A DNA stretch of 33,154 bases from Polyangiaceae bacterium (GCA_027013865.1 JALWFW010000205.1:1-33154); one strand, 5' to 3'. Shown: positions 24,248 to 31,816, counted from the first letter of the stretch. The notes: generated by a model not told the origin, from the sequence alone. Translations and numbers: made by a program.

Positions 24248-25354
24248 TCAGCCGAATAGGAGTCGGAGCATCTCCATGACATGAACGGCCAGTGCCGGAG
24301 AGGCCGTCAGCCCCGGAGACTCGATGCCAATTAGATTGATGAAACCCGGACCATCCATACGGACGTAAAAGTCCCTGAAATCGTCCCCTGGACCTTGAAT
24401 CTTGGGTCGGATGCCGCTCATTGCCGGTGCTATGTCGTCACGTTCGAGCACAGGAAAGAACCTCTTCACACTCTCGAAGAACAGGTCTCCCACCGAGTCG
24501 TCCACCGTGTAGTCGATCTCGTCCACGTATAAGGTATCCGGTCCTAGTTTGACCTGTCCCCTGACATCGGGGGTGAGGTGAATACCGAGCCCGTATCTCC
24601 CGGGAACGGGGTAAATCGGGCGCGAGATGAGGTTGCCCTTCGACTGAACGAGTGAGAAGTAGCGGCCCTTACAGGGATACAGTGGAGGCACATGGAATCC
24701 CGAGGCCTCGGCTATGGCGTTGGCCCCGAGTCCGGCAGCATTGACCACTGTTCGGGCCATGATCTCCTCTTGACCCTCGTCAGTCTGTACGAGGATCCTC
24801 CAGCAAGGATCCTCCCTCACGGCGCGGTCCACTCGTGAACCGTAGGCGAGGAACGCTCCCAGTTCTTCGGCGTCCTGGGCCAGCCGGCGGATGAAGGCCA
24901 CCGTGTCGAAAACCCCGGCTGACGGTACGAATAACGCCTTTACGCACTGAACGTGAGGTTCCAGCTCCCGAATCTGGTCTGGGTCCAGGACGCGCGCCTC
25001 CACACCCACCTCATCAGCATTGCGTTTCAGTCTCATGAGAGCGTCCAGCTCGTCCTCTTCCACGGCGACGATGAGTTTTCCGTTCAGTGAAGCTGAGATT
25101 CCGGCTTCTTCCAGGTAACTTCCGAGGAGACGGTTACCCTCTATTGCCATGTGGGACTTCAGGGTACCGCGAGGGTAGTATATTCCAGAGTGGAGCACCT
25201 CGCTGTTTCTGGAGGACACCCCTTCACCGGGGCGAGATGCCTGTTCCAGAACAAAGGTGTCCAATCCTTCACCAGCAGCAAGTCTTGCAACCGACAGCCC
25301 CACGGCTCCGGCTCCTATCACGACGAGATCAACGCAGTCCACCACGTCCTCCAT
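24248..25354 (-). CDS. lhgO: LhgO-like FAD-dependent L-2-hydroxyglutarate dehydrogenase/oxidase
   Basis: Product of 368 aa. The N-terminal FAD motif VVIGAGAVGLSVAR is at about 11-24, followed by LEQASRPGEGVSSRNSEVLHSGIYYP, a signature of the L-2-hydroxyglutarate dehydrogenase branch of the DAO superfamily. Later segments ARTVVNAAGLGANAIA, CKGRYFSL, and the C-terminal FINLIGIESPGLTASPALA also match LhgO. The reaction is oxidation of L-2-hydroxyglutarate to 2-oxoglutarate; other 2-hydroxyacids are possible. There is no strong ribosome site; TGGACA-16 bp-GATAAT lies just upstream. The gene is bracketed by an inverted-repeat pair (24204-24232 and 25686-25712). Confidence 0.85.
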   Translation of the reverse strand: MEDVVDCVDLVVIGAGAVGLSVARLAAGEGLDTFVLEQASRPGEGVSSRNSEVLHSGIYYPRGTLKSHMAIEGNRLLGSYLEEAGISASLNGKLIVAVEEDELDALMRLKRNADEVGVEARVLDPDQIRELEPHVQCVKALFVPSAGVFDTVAFIRRLAQDAEELGAFLAYGSRVDRAVREDPCWRILVQTDEGQEEIMARTVVNAAGLGANAIAEASGFHVPPLYPCKGRYFSLVQSKGNLISRPIYPVPGRYGLGIHLTPDVRGQVKLGPDTLYVDEIDYTVDDSVGDLFFESVKRFFPVLERDDIAPAMSGIRPKIQGPGDDFRDFYVRMDGPGFINLIGIESPGLTASPALAVHVMEMLRLLFG

Positions 25355-25470
25355 TCAGTTCCGGTCGTATTATCCGAAATCACAGGCGAATGTCCATGTG
25401 ACCGCATGGTATACGGATAGGTTGGATTCTGCTGGGCTGGGCCGTCTTTGATGTGCATAAGTGAATTTAT

Positions 25471-25497
25471 AAAAAGTTTAATAAAATCATATGGTTA
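25471..25497 (+). promoter_or_regulatory. IHF-like site 1 of the non-coding array
   Basis: A5 tract (25471-25475), 9-nt spacer, core AATCATATGGTTA (25485-25497), one mismatch to the IHF consensus. Fifteen bp downstream the sequence AGGGCTGCAAAATGC (25512-25526) has the GG-N10-GC spacing of a sigma-54 promoter but little else of the consensus. Confidence 0.5.
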
Positions 25498-25583
25498 TGC
25501 AATGTAGTAAAAGGGCTGCAAAATGCTCGGGGTGGCATTGGATTCCTGGGAGCATAGGAGTATACCTGGCCAAGGGAACGGCA

Positions 25584-25612
25584 GTGCACCAGGGCTTCGG
25601 GTGCACCAGGGC
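25584..25612 (+). repeat. 12-bp direct repeat
   Basis: GTGCACCAGGGC at 25584-25595 and again at 25601-25612, separated by TTCGG. Part of the first structured module; the stretch 25621-25652 can also fold through TTTGGG/CCCAAA. Confidence 0.7.
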
Positions 25613-25685
25613 AACCGAGTTTTGGGATTACGGGCCATCCAGGTTTGCCCAAACCCCACGCCCGCATGCTTAAGGTGTCTAGGCC

Positions 25686-25712
25686 TGTCCAAAAAGTGTC
25701 TAACTTAGCCGA
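25686..25712 (-). repeat. Right copy of the inverted-repeat pair flanking the LhgO-like gene
   Basis: Read on the minus strand it begins TCGGCTAAGTTAGACAC and continues into a T-run and GGACA, matching 24204-24232 over about 27 bp. Together the pair encloses about 1.5 kb holding only the oxidoreductase gene. No transposase is present. Confidence 0.6.
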
Positions 25713-25753
25713 GATGGGCCGGTGTTCAGACAGACCTCCTGTGGTGTGGTGCT

Positions 25754-25780
25754 AAAAAGTACTTTTATTTCAGTGTGTTA
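25754..25780 (+). promoter_or_regulatory. IHF-like site 2 of the non-coding array
   Basis: A5 tract (25754-25758), 9-nt spacer, core TTTCAGTGTGTTA (25768-25780), two mismatches to the consensus. It precedes the best sigma-54 promoter in the window by 28 bp, about one helical turn further than at the lipoprotein promoter. Confidence 0.6.
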
Positions 25781-25807
25781 TGCATGCCAAATTCCGACCA
25801 CTGCCCC

Positions 25808-25822
25808 TGGCACGTATATTGC
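25808..25822 (+). promoter_or_regulatory. Near-perfect sigma-54 promoter driving the structured RNA
   Basis: TGGCACGTATATTGC, identical to TGGCAC-N5-TTGC. GG is at 25809-25810 and GC at 25821-25822. The predicted start is near 25834. No protein gene begins within 600 bp downstream, so the transcript should be non-coding or a very long leader of the VWA lipoprotein gene. Confidence 0.85.
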
Positions 25823-25833
25823 ATAACCCCTCC

Positions 25834-26040
25834 CATGACTGAACCCTAGGAGACACGAGGATCCCCCGGCTAGGTGCCGAGCGCTCGCACCGTGCCGGGC
25901 AGGTGGTGGAGGAACCTTGCCCCTAAAATCCCACCGTAATAGCGGCGGGACAGGCAGGGGCTTATCCAGCGGTTCGGATTTTCGGCCGGTGTGACGGCGG
26001 GGGTGGGCCCTTCTTTAGATGGGATAGTTTAGGTCTTGCG
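25834..26040 (+). ncRNA. Candidate structured non-coding RNA
   Basis: Starts at the predicted sigma-54 start. Hairpin A: CCCGGC (25865-25870) pairs with GCCGGG (25894-25899), and inside GGTGC pairs with GCACC. Hairpin B: GCCCCT (25919-25924) pairs with AGGGGC (25956-25961), enclosing TCCC-A-CCG paired with CGG-C-GGGA around a TAATAG loop. Hairpin C: GCCG/CGGC at 25985-25998. I do not recognise it as a cobalamin, glycine or c-di-GMP riboswitch, RNase P, 6S or tmRNA. The 3' end is unknown; no U-run terminator is visible, and the limit given is where the next IHF-like site begins. Confidence 0.5.
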
Positions 26041-26042
26041 GT

Positions 26043-26067
26043 AAAGTGCCGTAATATCAAGGAGTTA
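26043..26067 (+). promoter_or_regulatory. IHF-like site 3 of the non-coding array
   Basis: A3 tract (26043-26045), 9-nt spacer, core TATCAAGGAGTTA (26055-26067), a perfect match to WATCAANNNNTTR. No sigma-54 signal follows at the expected distance. Confidence 0.6.
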
Positions 26068-26180
26068 ACGCGTAACGCCAAACGCTGTGGCGGGGTGTGT
26101 GGACCGTGCCGCAAAGGCCGCAGCACCCGAGGGAGAGCCTTCTTGGAGGCAATGAATCAGTGTCACCGGCACGGCCGAAA

Positions 26181-26424
26181 GTATGTCCAGCCAGGACGCC
26201 ATACCACGTATCCTTGCGGGACGCCCGACGGCCCTTCGAGAGCCTGCACCTGTTCTTGAAACAAAAGCATATCCAGCCAGGACGCTATACTACGCACCCT
26301 TGCAGGGCAGCCCGACGGCTCCACGAGAGCCTGCACCCGTTCTTGAAGCAAAAGCATGTCCGGCCAGGATGCCATACCACGCCCCTTTCAGGGCAGCTCG
26401 ACGGCCCTGGGTGAGACATTCCTC
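26181..26424 (+). repeat. 86/87-bp tandem repeat, about 2.8 copies, hairpin-forming
   Basis: Units begin at 26181, 26268 and 26354 (period 87 then 86); a degenerate fragment precedes them near 26128-26150. Each unit has a GTCC-agcca-GGAC hairpin and an inner GCC-CGAC-GGC hairpin. In units 1 and 2 an outer stem TGC(G/A)GG/CCTGCA holds, the G-to-A change keeping pairing (G-U versus A-U). This suggests RNA structure rather than protein. Strand is inferred from the upstream promoter. Confidence 0.75.
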
Positions 26425-26428
26425 TATG

Positions 26429-26457
26429 TTGGACTAGTGTTGAAGAGCTGGTAAAAT
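26429..26457 (+). promoter_or_regulatory. Sigma-70 promoter of the VWA lipoprotein gene
   Basis: TTGGAC (26429-26434), 17-bp spacer, TAAAAT (26452-26457). The start would be near 26464, just before GGAGG at 26467-26471. Confidence 0.55.
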
Positions 26458-26479
26458 AGCGTTCCTGGAGGTGACCATT

Positions 26480-28714
26480 ATGAGATTTAGGCTGCTGGCT
26501 ATCAATATATTGGTGGGACTGCTGTTTATACTGTCTCCGGCATGTAGTCCTGACGGAAGTTCCAACGATGCAGGGAACGACGATGTTTCGTGCGAAAATC
26601 CCAACGGGGACGACGATAATGACGGTATCTCGAACAGAGCCGAGGGTTGTGGTGTCCTGGATACCGACGGTGATGGCACTCCGGACAGTGAGGACACCGA
26701 CTCTGATGACGACGGAATACCGGATCGCATCGAGGTGGGAGACGACCCTTCATTTCCCCGGGATACCGACGGTGACGGCAAACCGGATTATCAGGATACG
26801 GACTCTGACAATGACGGTCTGAGCGATGAAGAGGAAGATCGCAACGGCGATGGTAGTGTAGGTGTGTGCCAGGATAAATGTCCCAACGGCAATGAGTGTC
26901 ATTATTCCCAGGAATGCGTGAATGGTGAGTGCATTCCCCAGGTGAATATAATCTGTGCCAATGGAGAAAGTTCCCCTTATCTATCAGATACCGACGGTGA
27001 CGGTATTCCAGACACGAATGACGGATACAGTATATGCCGGGCCCGTACAGAGGATTCACAAATAGGTCGTAAACCCGTGCTATTCGTCACTCACAGCAAC
27101 GGTTTCTTCCGCATAGCCACCGAAGAGCAGGCCCAAGTACAGGAGATGGGCACTGATACGGGCAATGAAAATGGCCTCATGACCATCGATATGGACTGGA
27201 CAGAGGCCAATGTGGCTGGTCTGGTCGTATACCGAGATCCTGTAAGTGACACTATCCTCAATGATCTCAATACGATCCTCAGCACGGTCACTCAGACATT
27301 CCCGGGCTCGGTTGTGCGGTCGTCAGGCACCTACAAGCAGAGCCATGACGAGTATGATGTAGTCGTCAGCAGTGCAGTGGAAATCACCACGTCCGCCCCC
27401 ATGACCCCAACTCAAGTACGTAAGACCCTGGCTGCCAGCATACTTGGTATCTCCGAAGATCTACTGACAGGTTATCCGGCTGATTTTGGTCCACAGTCCA
27501 CCCATTTCATGTTTGAGTTCATGCTCGAACGCCGTACCGCTGCCGACGGATACGGTGAAAAAGACTTCATCATGGGTGGTGTCGCAGACTATGATATGTT
27601 TTTCGATTCAGGTTCCCAGGCGGGTTTCCTGGTGGACGACCTGTCGAACGGTTCCGGTTTTGCCGAGGCATATGCCGGGTATGAAGACGAATGCGAGGGC
27701 TACTACTACCAGCTCAACCTCAAAGCCGACATCATTTGGGTGGTGGACGAGTCCGGATCCATGAGCGATGAACGCGATAATGTGGCTAGTAATGCAGAGG
27801 CATTCTTCGACAAAGCCGTAAGTGCCCACCTCGACTTCCGTATGGGCGTAGTGGACATGAATCATCACGACGGATCCAGTGATCCCTTCGGTGGAGAGGA
27901 TGGAGAGGATGGTATATTCTGCACGGACACAGACGAGAGCGACGACCACTTCCTTGGGCCTAACGACAAGAACGCCTTCATGAACTGTATCAGGGCACCA
28001 CACGGAGCACAGGGAGAGGACGACAGTAAGGAAAATGGCCTCTGGCAGGCAAAGTCTGCCGTCGAAAGGCATCTCCAGCTCAATGATGCCAGCAAACACA
28101 TACGCAATAGCGCCGTGCTGGTCCTCATATTCATGACGGACGAAGATGCCCAGGAGCCCGAGGACGAGCACTGTTTCGATAATGTCACCCAGTACAACGA
28201 TCCCAACGCGCTTGGATGTCTCGAAACGTTGCCTTCTGGCTCCTTTGCATACCTTCGCGATACGCTCATCGCGCGCCAGAACTCCGATATAGACGGCCAG
28301 GGCGGCGTGGCTCATGCCATCATCGGATATCCTTCGACGTGTGTATATGATCAGAACGGCAACACTGGGGGCACGGCAGCTGAACCGGGATACGGCTATT
28401 ATGAACTGGCAGTGGCCACGGGAGGCCAGATTGGATCCATATGCGCTCCGGATCTAGGTATGACCCTCGACCTGATTCTGGAGTCCATCGTCGCCAGCTC
28501 TTCTCCGCTGATATTGCAGCATTTCCCCATAACCACGTCCATTGCAGTGTCGCTGGACAACACACCCATGGATCGCTCGAGATCATACGGGTTTGACTAT
28601 CATGCGGCCAATAACTCCATAGTCTTCTATGGTCAGGAGTTTGCGCCCAATTCGGTTTATGAAGTAGTGGTTTCCTACCGCAGATGGGTAACCGCCGCCG
28701 CTCCTGTAGACTGA
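26480..28714 (+). CDS. VWA-domain lipoprotein with thrombospondin type-3 (calcium) repeats
   Basis: Product of 744 aa from ATG 26480, chosen because GGAGG lies 8 nt upstream; a GTG at 26471 overlaps that ribosome site. The signal sequence ends in ILSPAC, a plausible lipoprotein cysteine near residue 22. Residues about 40-180 hold aspartate-rich thrombospondin type-3-like repeats ([22 protein letters not shown] and similar), expected to bind calcium. A von Willebrand A domain follows with a complete MIDAS start, Asp423, Ser425, Ser427 in [10 protein letters not shown], and a later FMTDED. Such proteins are common on the surface or in the periplasm of myxobacteria and their relatives, where they may mediate adhesion. 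The acidic repeat DNA contains short near-identical GATACCGACGGTGA segments. Confidence 0.88.
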   Translation: MRFRLLAINILVGLLFILSPACSPDGSSNDAGNDDVSCENPNGDDDNDGISNRAEGCGVLDTDGDGTPDSEDTDSDDDGIPDRIEVGDDPSFPRDTDGDGKPDYQDTDSDNDGLSDEEEDRNGDGSVGVCQDKCPNGNECHYSQECVNGECIPQVNIICANGESSPYLSDTDGDGIPDTNDGYSICRARTEDSQIGRKPVLFVTHSNGFFRIATEEQAQVQEMGTDTGNENGLMTIDMDWTEANVAGLVVYRDPVSDTILNDLNTILSTVTQTFPGSVVRSSGTYKQSHDEYDVVVSSAVEITTSAPMTPTQVRKTLAASILGISEDLLTGYPADFGPQSTHFMFEFMLERRTAADGYGEKDFIMGGVADYDMFFDSGSQAGFLVDDLSNGSGFAEAYAGYEDECEGYYYQLNLKADIIWVVDESGSMSDERDNVASNAEAFFDKAVSAHLDFRMGVVDMNHHDGSSDPFGGEDGEDGIFCTDTDESDDHFLGPNDKNAFMNCIRAPHGAQGEDDSKENGLWQAKSAVERHLQLNDASKHIRNSAVLVLIFMTDEDAQEPEDEHCFDNVTQYNDPNALGCLETLPSGSFAYLRDTLIARQNSDIDGQGGVAHAIIGYPSTCVYDQNGNTGGTAAEPGYGYYELAVATGGQIGSICAPDLGMTLDLILESIVASSSPLILQHFPITTSIAVSLDNTPMDRSRSYGFDYHAANNSIVFYGQEFAPNSVYEVVVSYRRWVTAAAPVD

Positions 28715-28750
28715 TACGTCCACAATTTTGCCAGGGAGACATGCCAGCTG

Positions 28751-28778
28751 TTGCTCTGAAGGTGATGCTGTGTATAAA
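28751..28778 (+). promoter_or_regulatory. Candidate promoter of the PP2C-cNMP gene
   Basis: TTGCTC (28751-28756), 16-bp spacer, TATAAA (28773-28778). It leaves a short leader containing CTGGAGG before ATG 28797. Confidence 0.45.
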
Positions 28779-28796
28779 TAGCACCTGGAGGTTGGC

Positions 28797-30098
28797 ATGA
28801 AACTCTCTTTCTGGGGAGAGACCCACGTTGGAAAGGTCAGGAAACACAATGAGGATGCATTCGGACTGCTGCCGGAGTTGGGGGTATTCATAGTAGCTGA
28901 TGGCATGGGTGGTCATGCCGCCGGTGAAGTGGCTTCCGGTATCGCAGTGCAGACGGTCAAAGACGTCGTATCCCAGTATGCTGAGACCATCAAGGCTTTC
29001 AGTGAACCTGACACGAACGTAGAGAAGAAGGACATATACAACATCCTCGAGTATGCCGTTCAGACTGCCTGCTTCGAGATATACAGACGCGCCCAAAACG
29101 AGCCTGAGAAACGGGGAATGGGAACCACGGTTGAAGTTCTTCTCCTGACTCAGGGGCACGCATTTATCGCTCACGTGGGCGACTCACGAGTTTATCTGGT
29201 ACGTCAGGGCGAAGTTCACCAGTTGACGGAAGATCATTCCGTTGTGAACGAACTTCTCAAGCGTGGCACGTTCACCAGGGAAGAGCTGGAGAATAGCCCA
29301 TACGGTGAACTCAAGAACGCTCTGTCAAGGGCTGTAGGTGTCTATGAATCCGTGGAGGTGGATATCATAGATCTTGCTCTTCTCCATGGAGATGCCTTCC
29401 TTTTGTGCTCCGATGGACTGCATTCATATCTCAGTGCCCCAAACATAGAGGAGACCTTCAGGCTGGAAGAACCCGAGAAGATAGCCCACCGTTTCATCGA
29501 GATAGCCAATGAAGGTGGAGGGCATGACAACATCACCGCGGTGGTGGTGCAGTATTCCGAAGGTGAGGATCTAGAATCAGCCCTGTTCAAGGCCACAGAG
29601 ATCAACCTTTCCATGGAGGTCCTTCAGCAGGTGGAGATTTTCCGCTATCTAACTTACCGTGAGGTGGTGAAGGTCCACAATCTCACCGAACTCCGATCAG
29701 TGCCTCGCAGTCAGGTGATCGTTAGGGAAGGTGAGGAGGGTCACGAATTTTATATCATACTTAAAGGCAAGGTCCGTCTTCAGAAGAACGACACTACGAT
29801 TGCGGTACTCAAGGATCGCGACCATTTTGGAGAGATGGCCCTCGTAGACAAGTCGCCACGGTCGGCTAGCGCTGTTGCCATGGAGGATACCAAGCTGATT
29901 GTGATGCGCCGCCGCGATTTCTATGAGCTTATTAAACGGGAGCATGCCCTGGCCGTGAAGCTCCTGTGGAACTTCGTGCGCGTCTTGACCGCAAGGCTGC
30001 GTTCAACCACCAGCGAACTCAGTGAGGCGCTCTCTCTTCAAGAAAAGGACACCATAGACTTGAGTAGCGCCGTCACTCTTCTCGATGACGAGGATTGA
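28797..30098 (+). CDS. PP2C-type Ser/Thr phosphatase fused to a cyclic-nucleotide-binding domain
   Basis: Product of 433 aa. Residues 1-250 are a canonical bacterial PP2C: HVGKVRKHNEDAF (Asn18-Glu19-Asp20), VADGMGGHAAGE with Asp35-Gly36, GMGTTVEVLLL, HVGDSRVYLVR, LLCSDGLHSYLS and GGGHDNITAVVV. Residues about 280-400 form a cNMP-binding beta-roll: QVIVREGEEGHEFYIILKGKVRL, and FGEMALVDKSPRSASA equivalent to the phosphate-binding cassette with its Arg. A C-terminal helix follows. The fusion suggests phosphatase activity controlled by cAMP, c-di-GMP or a similar ligand. GGAGG precedes the ATG. It may oppose the Ser/Thr kinase at 8990-10921, but no evidence links them. Confidence 0.92.
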   Translation: MKLSFWGETHVGKVRKHNEDAFGLLPELGVFIVADGMGGHAAGEVASGIAVQTVKDVVSQYAETIKAFSEPDTNVEKKDIYNILEYAVQTACFEIYRRAQNEPEKRGMGTTVEVLLLTQGHAFIAHVGDSRVYLVRQGEVHQLTEDHSVVNELLKRGTFTREELENSPYGELKNALSRAVGVYESVEVDIIDLALLHGDAFLLCSDGLHSYLSAPNIEETFRLEEPEKIAHRFIEIANEGGGHDNITAVVVQYSEGEDLESALFKATEINLSMEVLQQVEIFRYLTYREVVKVHNLTELRSVPRSQVIVREGEEGHEFYIILKGKVRLQKNDTTIAVLKDRDHFGEMALVDKSPRSASAVAMEDTKLIVMRRRDFYELIKREHALAVKLLWNFVRVLTARLRSTTSELSEALSLQEKDTIDLSSAVTLLDDED

Positions 30099-30438
30099 TT
30101 CGCAAAAAAGTCTTTTAATTTCGATAGCTTACACCTTATAGACCTTGGTCAGGTTACAGATGGAGATTCAGCAGGGGATGGAGAAACCCCAGTCGTTTCT
30201 TAAGCCCTCATGACCTTCTGAGAGCCTGTGTTCTGGAAGTCCTGACTGGATGGAGTGGGAAGCGGGGTCATGGATGCAGACGATAGGCCTAAAGTATTTT
30301 GTGCACTGGGATGCCCAGGATGTCCGATTTCGCGGGCTGTCATCTCACATGGAGAGTTGAAATAAGACGCCATCATCCTATTGTGGCAAGACCGGGCCCG
30401 AAATGATTCTGCGGTCCGTTTGGCATATGGAGGAATTC
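30099..30438 (+). other. 340-bp intergenic region between the PP2C-cNMP gene and rlmN
   Basis: Begins with the IHF-like site at 30104-30131. It contains a GGGG-(9 nt)-CCCC hairpin near 30173-30193, and a stretch near 30212-30236 (CCTTC, AGAGCCTG, TGTTCT, GAA) that resembles the end of the 86-bp tandem repeat unit at 26181-26424. No gene was seen. It may be a single degenerate module of the same kind as the 25.4-26.4 kb array. Strand follows the IHF-like site. Confidence 0.4.
30104..30131 (+). promoter_or_regulatory. IHF-like site after the PP2C-cNMP gene
   Basis: A6 tract (30104-30109), 9-nt spacer, core TTTCGATAGCTTA (30119-30131), two mismatches to consensus. Fifteen bp downstream, TTGGTC at 30145-30150 resembles a -24 element, but the -12 position reads GA. 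Confidence 0.45.
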
Positions 30439-31581
30439 ATGAGCAAGTCGGATATACTGAGCCTCACCCGAGATGAGCTACGGGAACGTTTTCTGGAATC
30501 GGGTCTGCAGCCGTACCGGGCGGATCAGGTATTTCAGTGGCTCTACAGAAAAGGGGTGAGTTCCTTCGAGGATATGACGAATCTCCCTCGGGATCTGCGT
30601 TCATCACTGGCAGACGTGTACTCCCTCGAGGCCCCTCTCTCCCTAGTGACCACGAGACAGTCCTCGGATGGCAGTGTCAAGCTAGCCTTTCATACCCACG
30701 ATGGCCTTCCGGTGGAGAGTGTGCTGATTCCGGCCTCCACCCGAACCCGGCGTAAACTGACCCTGTGTGTATCGACGCAGTCCGGGTGTGCCATGGGCTG
30801 CGTATTCTGTGCAACCGCCCGTATAGGGCTCCGCCGGAGTCTCACCCCTGCCGAGATAGTTGCCCAGATTACGGAGTCCCTGAGATTCATAGCAACCGAG
30901 GAAGGCACACGGTTTCGTCCCGAGGACAACCTAACGGAACGCTGGATCACCAACCTGGTCTTCATGGGAATGGGCGAGCCTCTGCACAACTTCCGCGGCA
31001 CCACTACGGCACTACGTATTCTCATGGACACCCATGGACTCGGTTTCTCCAGCCGTCGCATCACCGTGTCGACCGTTGGGCTCGTGCCCAAGATCCGCGA
31101 ATTCGGCAGACTCTTTCCGCGTGTGGGGCTTGCAGTGTCGCTGAATGCTCCCACGGATGCCCTGCGAGACCGCCTCATGCCGGTCAACAGGACGTACAAC
31201 CTGCGCCAGCTAAAGAAAGCGCTCAGGGAATACCCTCTGCCTCCCCGTCGCCGCATAACCATAGAATACGTTCTGTTCCGGGGAATCAACGACTCCATGA
31301 AACACGCCAGGCAGCTTCTGGACTGGATCAAGGGGCTGCGTGTCAAGATCAACGTGATTCCGTACAATCCGGATTTCGATCCCATAACCGTGGATGGCGT
31401 CACTCTGGAACCCCCAGCACCCGAGGAGAGAGAGAAATTCGCCAACTATCTGAGGGAACACGACGTTACCGTACTAGAGCGACGTTCTTTCGGTTCGGAC
31501 ATAGGAGCTGCCTGCGGTCAACTTTCAGCCCGGGAGCTGCGAAATGGGGAGATAACTGTCGTCACGGATCCCGAACCCTGA
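30439..31581 (+). CDS. rlmN: Dual-specificity 23S rRNA/tRNA adenine-C2 methyltransferase RlmN
   Basis: Product of 380 aa, normal length. The radical-SAM cysteines are in the RlmN form C-x3-C-x2-C at Cys117, Cys121, Cys124 (GCAMGCVFCATA). LVFMGMGEPLHN and the N-terminal YRADQVFQWLYRKGV helix-turn unit are also characteristic, and the catalytic Cys near 359 is present in SDIGAACGQL. It methylates A2503 of 23S rRNA and A37 of some tRNAs. ATG 30439 is chosen because GGAGG is 5 nt upstream; an earlier ATG at 30403 has no ribosome site. The gene is followed by an IHF-like site. Confidence 0.95.
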   Translation: MSKSDILSLTRDELRERFLESGLQPYRADQVFQWLYRKGVSSFEDMTNLPRDLRSSLADVYSLEAPLSLVTTRQSSDGSVKLAFHTHDGLPVESVLIPASTRTRRKLTLCVSTQSGCAMGCVFCATARIGLRRSLTPAEIVAQITESLRFIATEEGTRFRPEDNLTERWITNLVFMGMGEPLHNFRGTTTALRILMDTHGLGFSSRRITVSTVGLVPKIREFGRLFPRVGLAVSLNAPTDALRDRLMPVNRTYNLRQLKKALREYPLPPRRRITIEYVLFRGINDSMKHARQLLDWIKGLRVKINVIPYNPDFDPITVDGVTLEPPAPEEREKFANYLREHDVTVLERRSFGSDIGAACGQLSARELRNGEITVVTDPEP

Positions 31582-31604
31582 ATGGTGTTCGCAAATTCGT
31601 ACTC

Positions 31605-31631
31605 AAATAACTCTTTGATTTCAATAGGTTA
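31605..31631 (+). promoter_or_regulatory. IHF-like site between rlmN and the rubrerythrin gene
   Basis: An A-rich tract (31605-31610), a short spacer and core TTTCAATAGGTTA (31619-31631), one mismatch to consensus. It lies 23 bp after the rlmN stop codon. No sigma-54 promoter follows. Confidence 0.5.
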
Positions 31632-31729
31632 CAAATTTAGGACAATGAGCGGGGCAGTCACTGACGTAAGTGTAGGTACACATGACATAATATATATAAG
31701 AAGATATGACTTTCAGATGCGAAAGAAGG

Positions 31730-31758
31730 TTGACGTGTTGGGGATGTACTGCTATTTT
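31730..31758 (+). promoter_or_regulatory. Sigma-70 promoter of the rubrerythrin gene
   Basis: TTGACG (31730-31735), 17-bp spacer, TATTTT (31753-31758). The predicted start (about 31765) is the first base of a palindrome (31765-31779). Confidence 0.6.
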
Positions 31759-31764
31759 GCAATC

Positions 31765-31779
31765 CAGTTGCAACAACTG
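31765..31779 (+). promoter_or_regulatory. Palindrome over the rubrerythrin transcription start, candidate operator
   Basis: CAGTTGCAACAACTG: perfect 6-bp arms around CAA. Placed at +1, where a repressor could block transcription. It does not resemble the longer AT-rich PerR or Fur boxes. Confidence 0.5.
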
Positions 31780-31816
31780 ACATAACCAACAACACTCTTT
31801 TTCACAGGAGGAGATC

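Larger units (their letters stand above)
25355..26428. other. 1.1-kb structured non-coding region with three IHF-like sites
   Basis: No convincing gene. Open frames occur on both strands in the GC-rich and repeat parts but have no ribosome sites and no family signature. Three IHF-like sites in the same orientation recur at 25485, 25768 and 26055, about 285 bp apart. Two are followed by GG-N10-GC sigma-54 signals. Between them lie strong hairpins, a 12-bp direct repeat (25584-25595 and 25601-25612) and an 86/87-bp tandem repeat. Best read as an array of non-coding RNA units. Strandedness is inferred as plus from the promoters. Confidence 0.65.

Noticed and set aside
24204-25712. Insertion sequence around the LhgO-like gene
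   Set aside because: No transposase or remnant is encoded between the repeats and no target duplication was recognised; only the inverted repeats are reported.
25834-26040. Cobalamin riboswitch (considered because of a GGTG-rich hairpin and the adenosyltransferase gene in the window)
   Set aside because: No B12 box is visible and no B12-related gene follows; the hairpin order does not fit.
26181-26424. CRISPR array
   Set aside because: The repeats are directly adjacent 86-87 bp units without unique spacers, and no cas genes are present.
26097-26437. Overlapping open frames on both strands across the tandem repeats
   Set aside because: All frames are open because the GC-rich repeats lack stops; no ribosome sites, and the changes between units preserve RNA pairing rather than codons.
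27608-29174. Long antisense open frames (235 and 284 codons) opposite the VWA and PP2C genes
   Set aside because: They are shadows of strongly supported plus-strand genes and have no motifs or ribosome sites.
30145-30160. Sigma-54 promoter after the PP2C-cNMP gene
   Set aside because: The -12 dinucleotide is GA instead of GC and the rest fits poorly.
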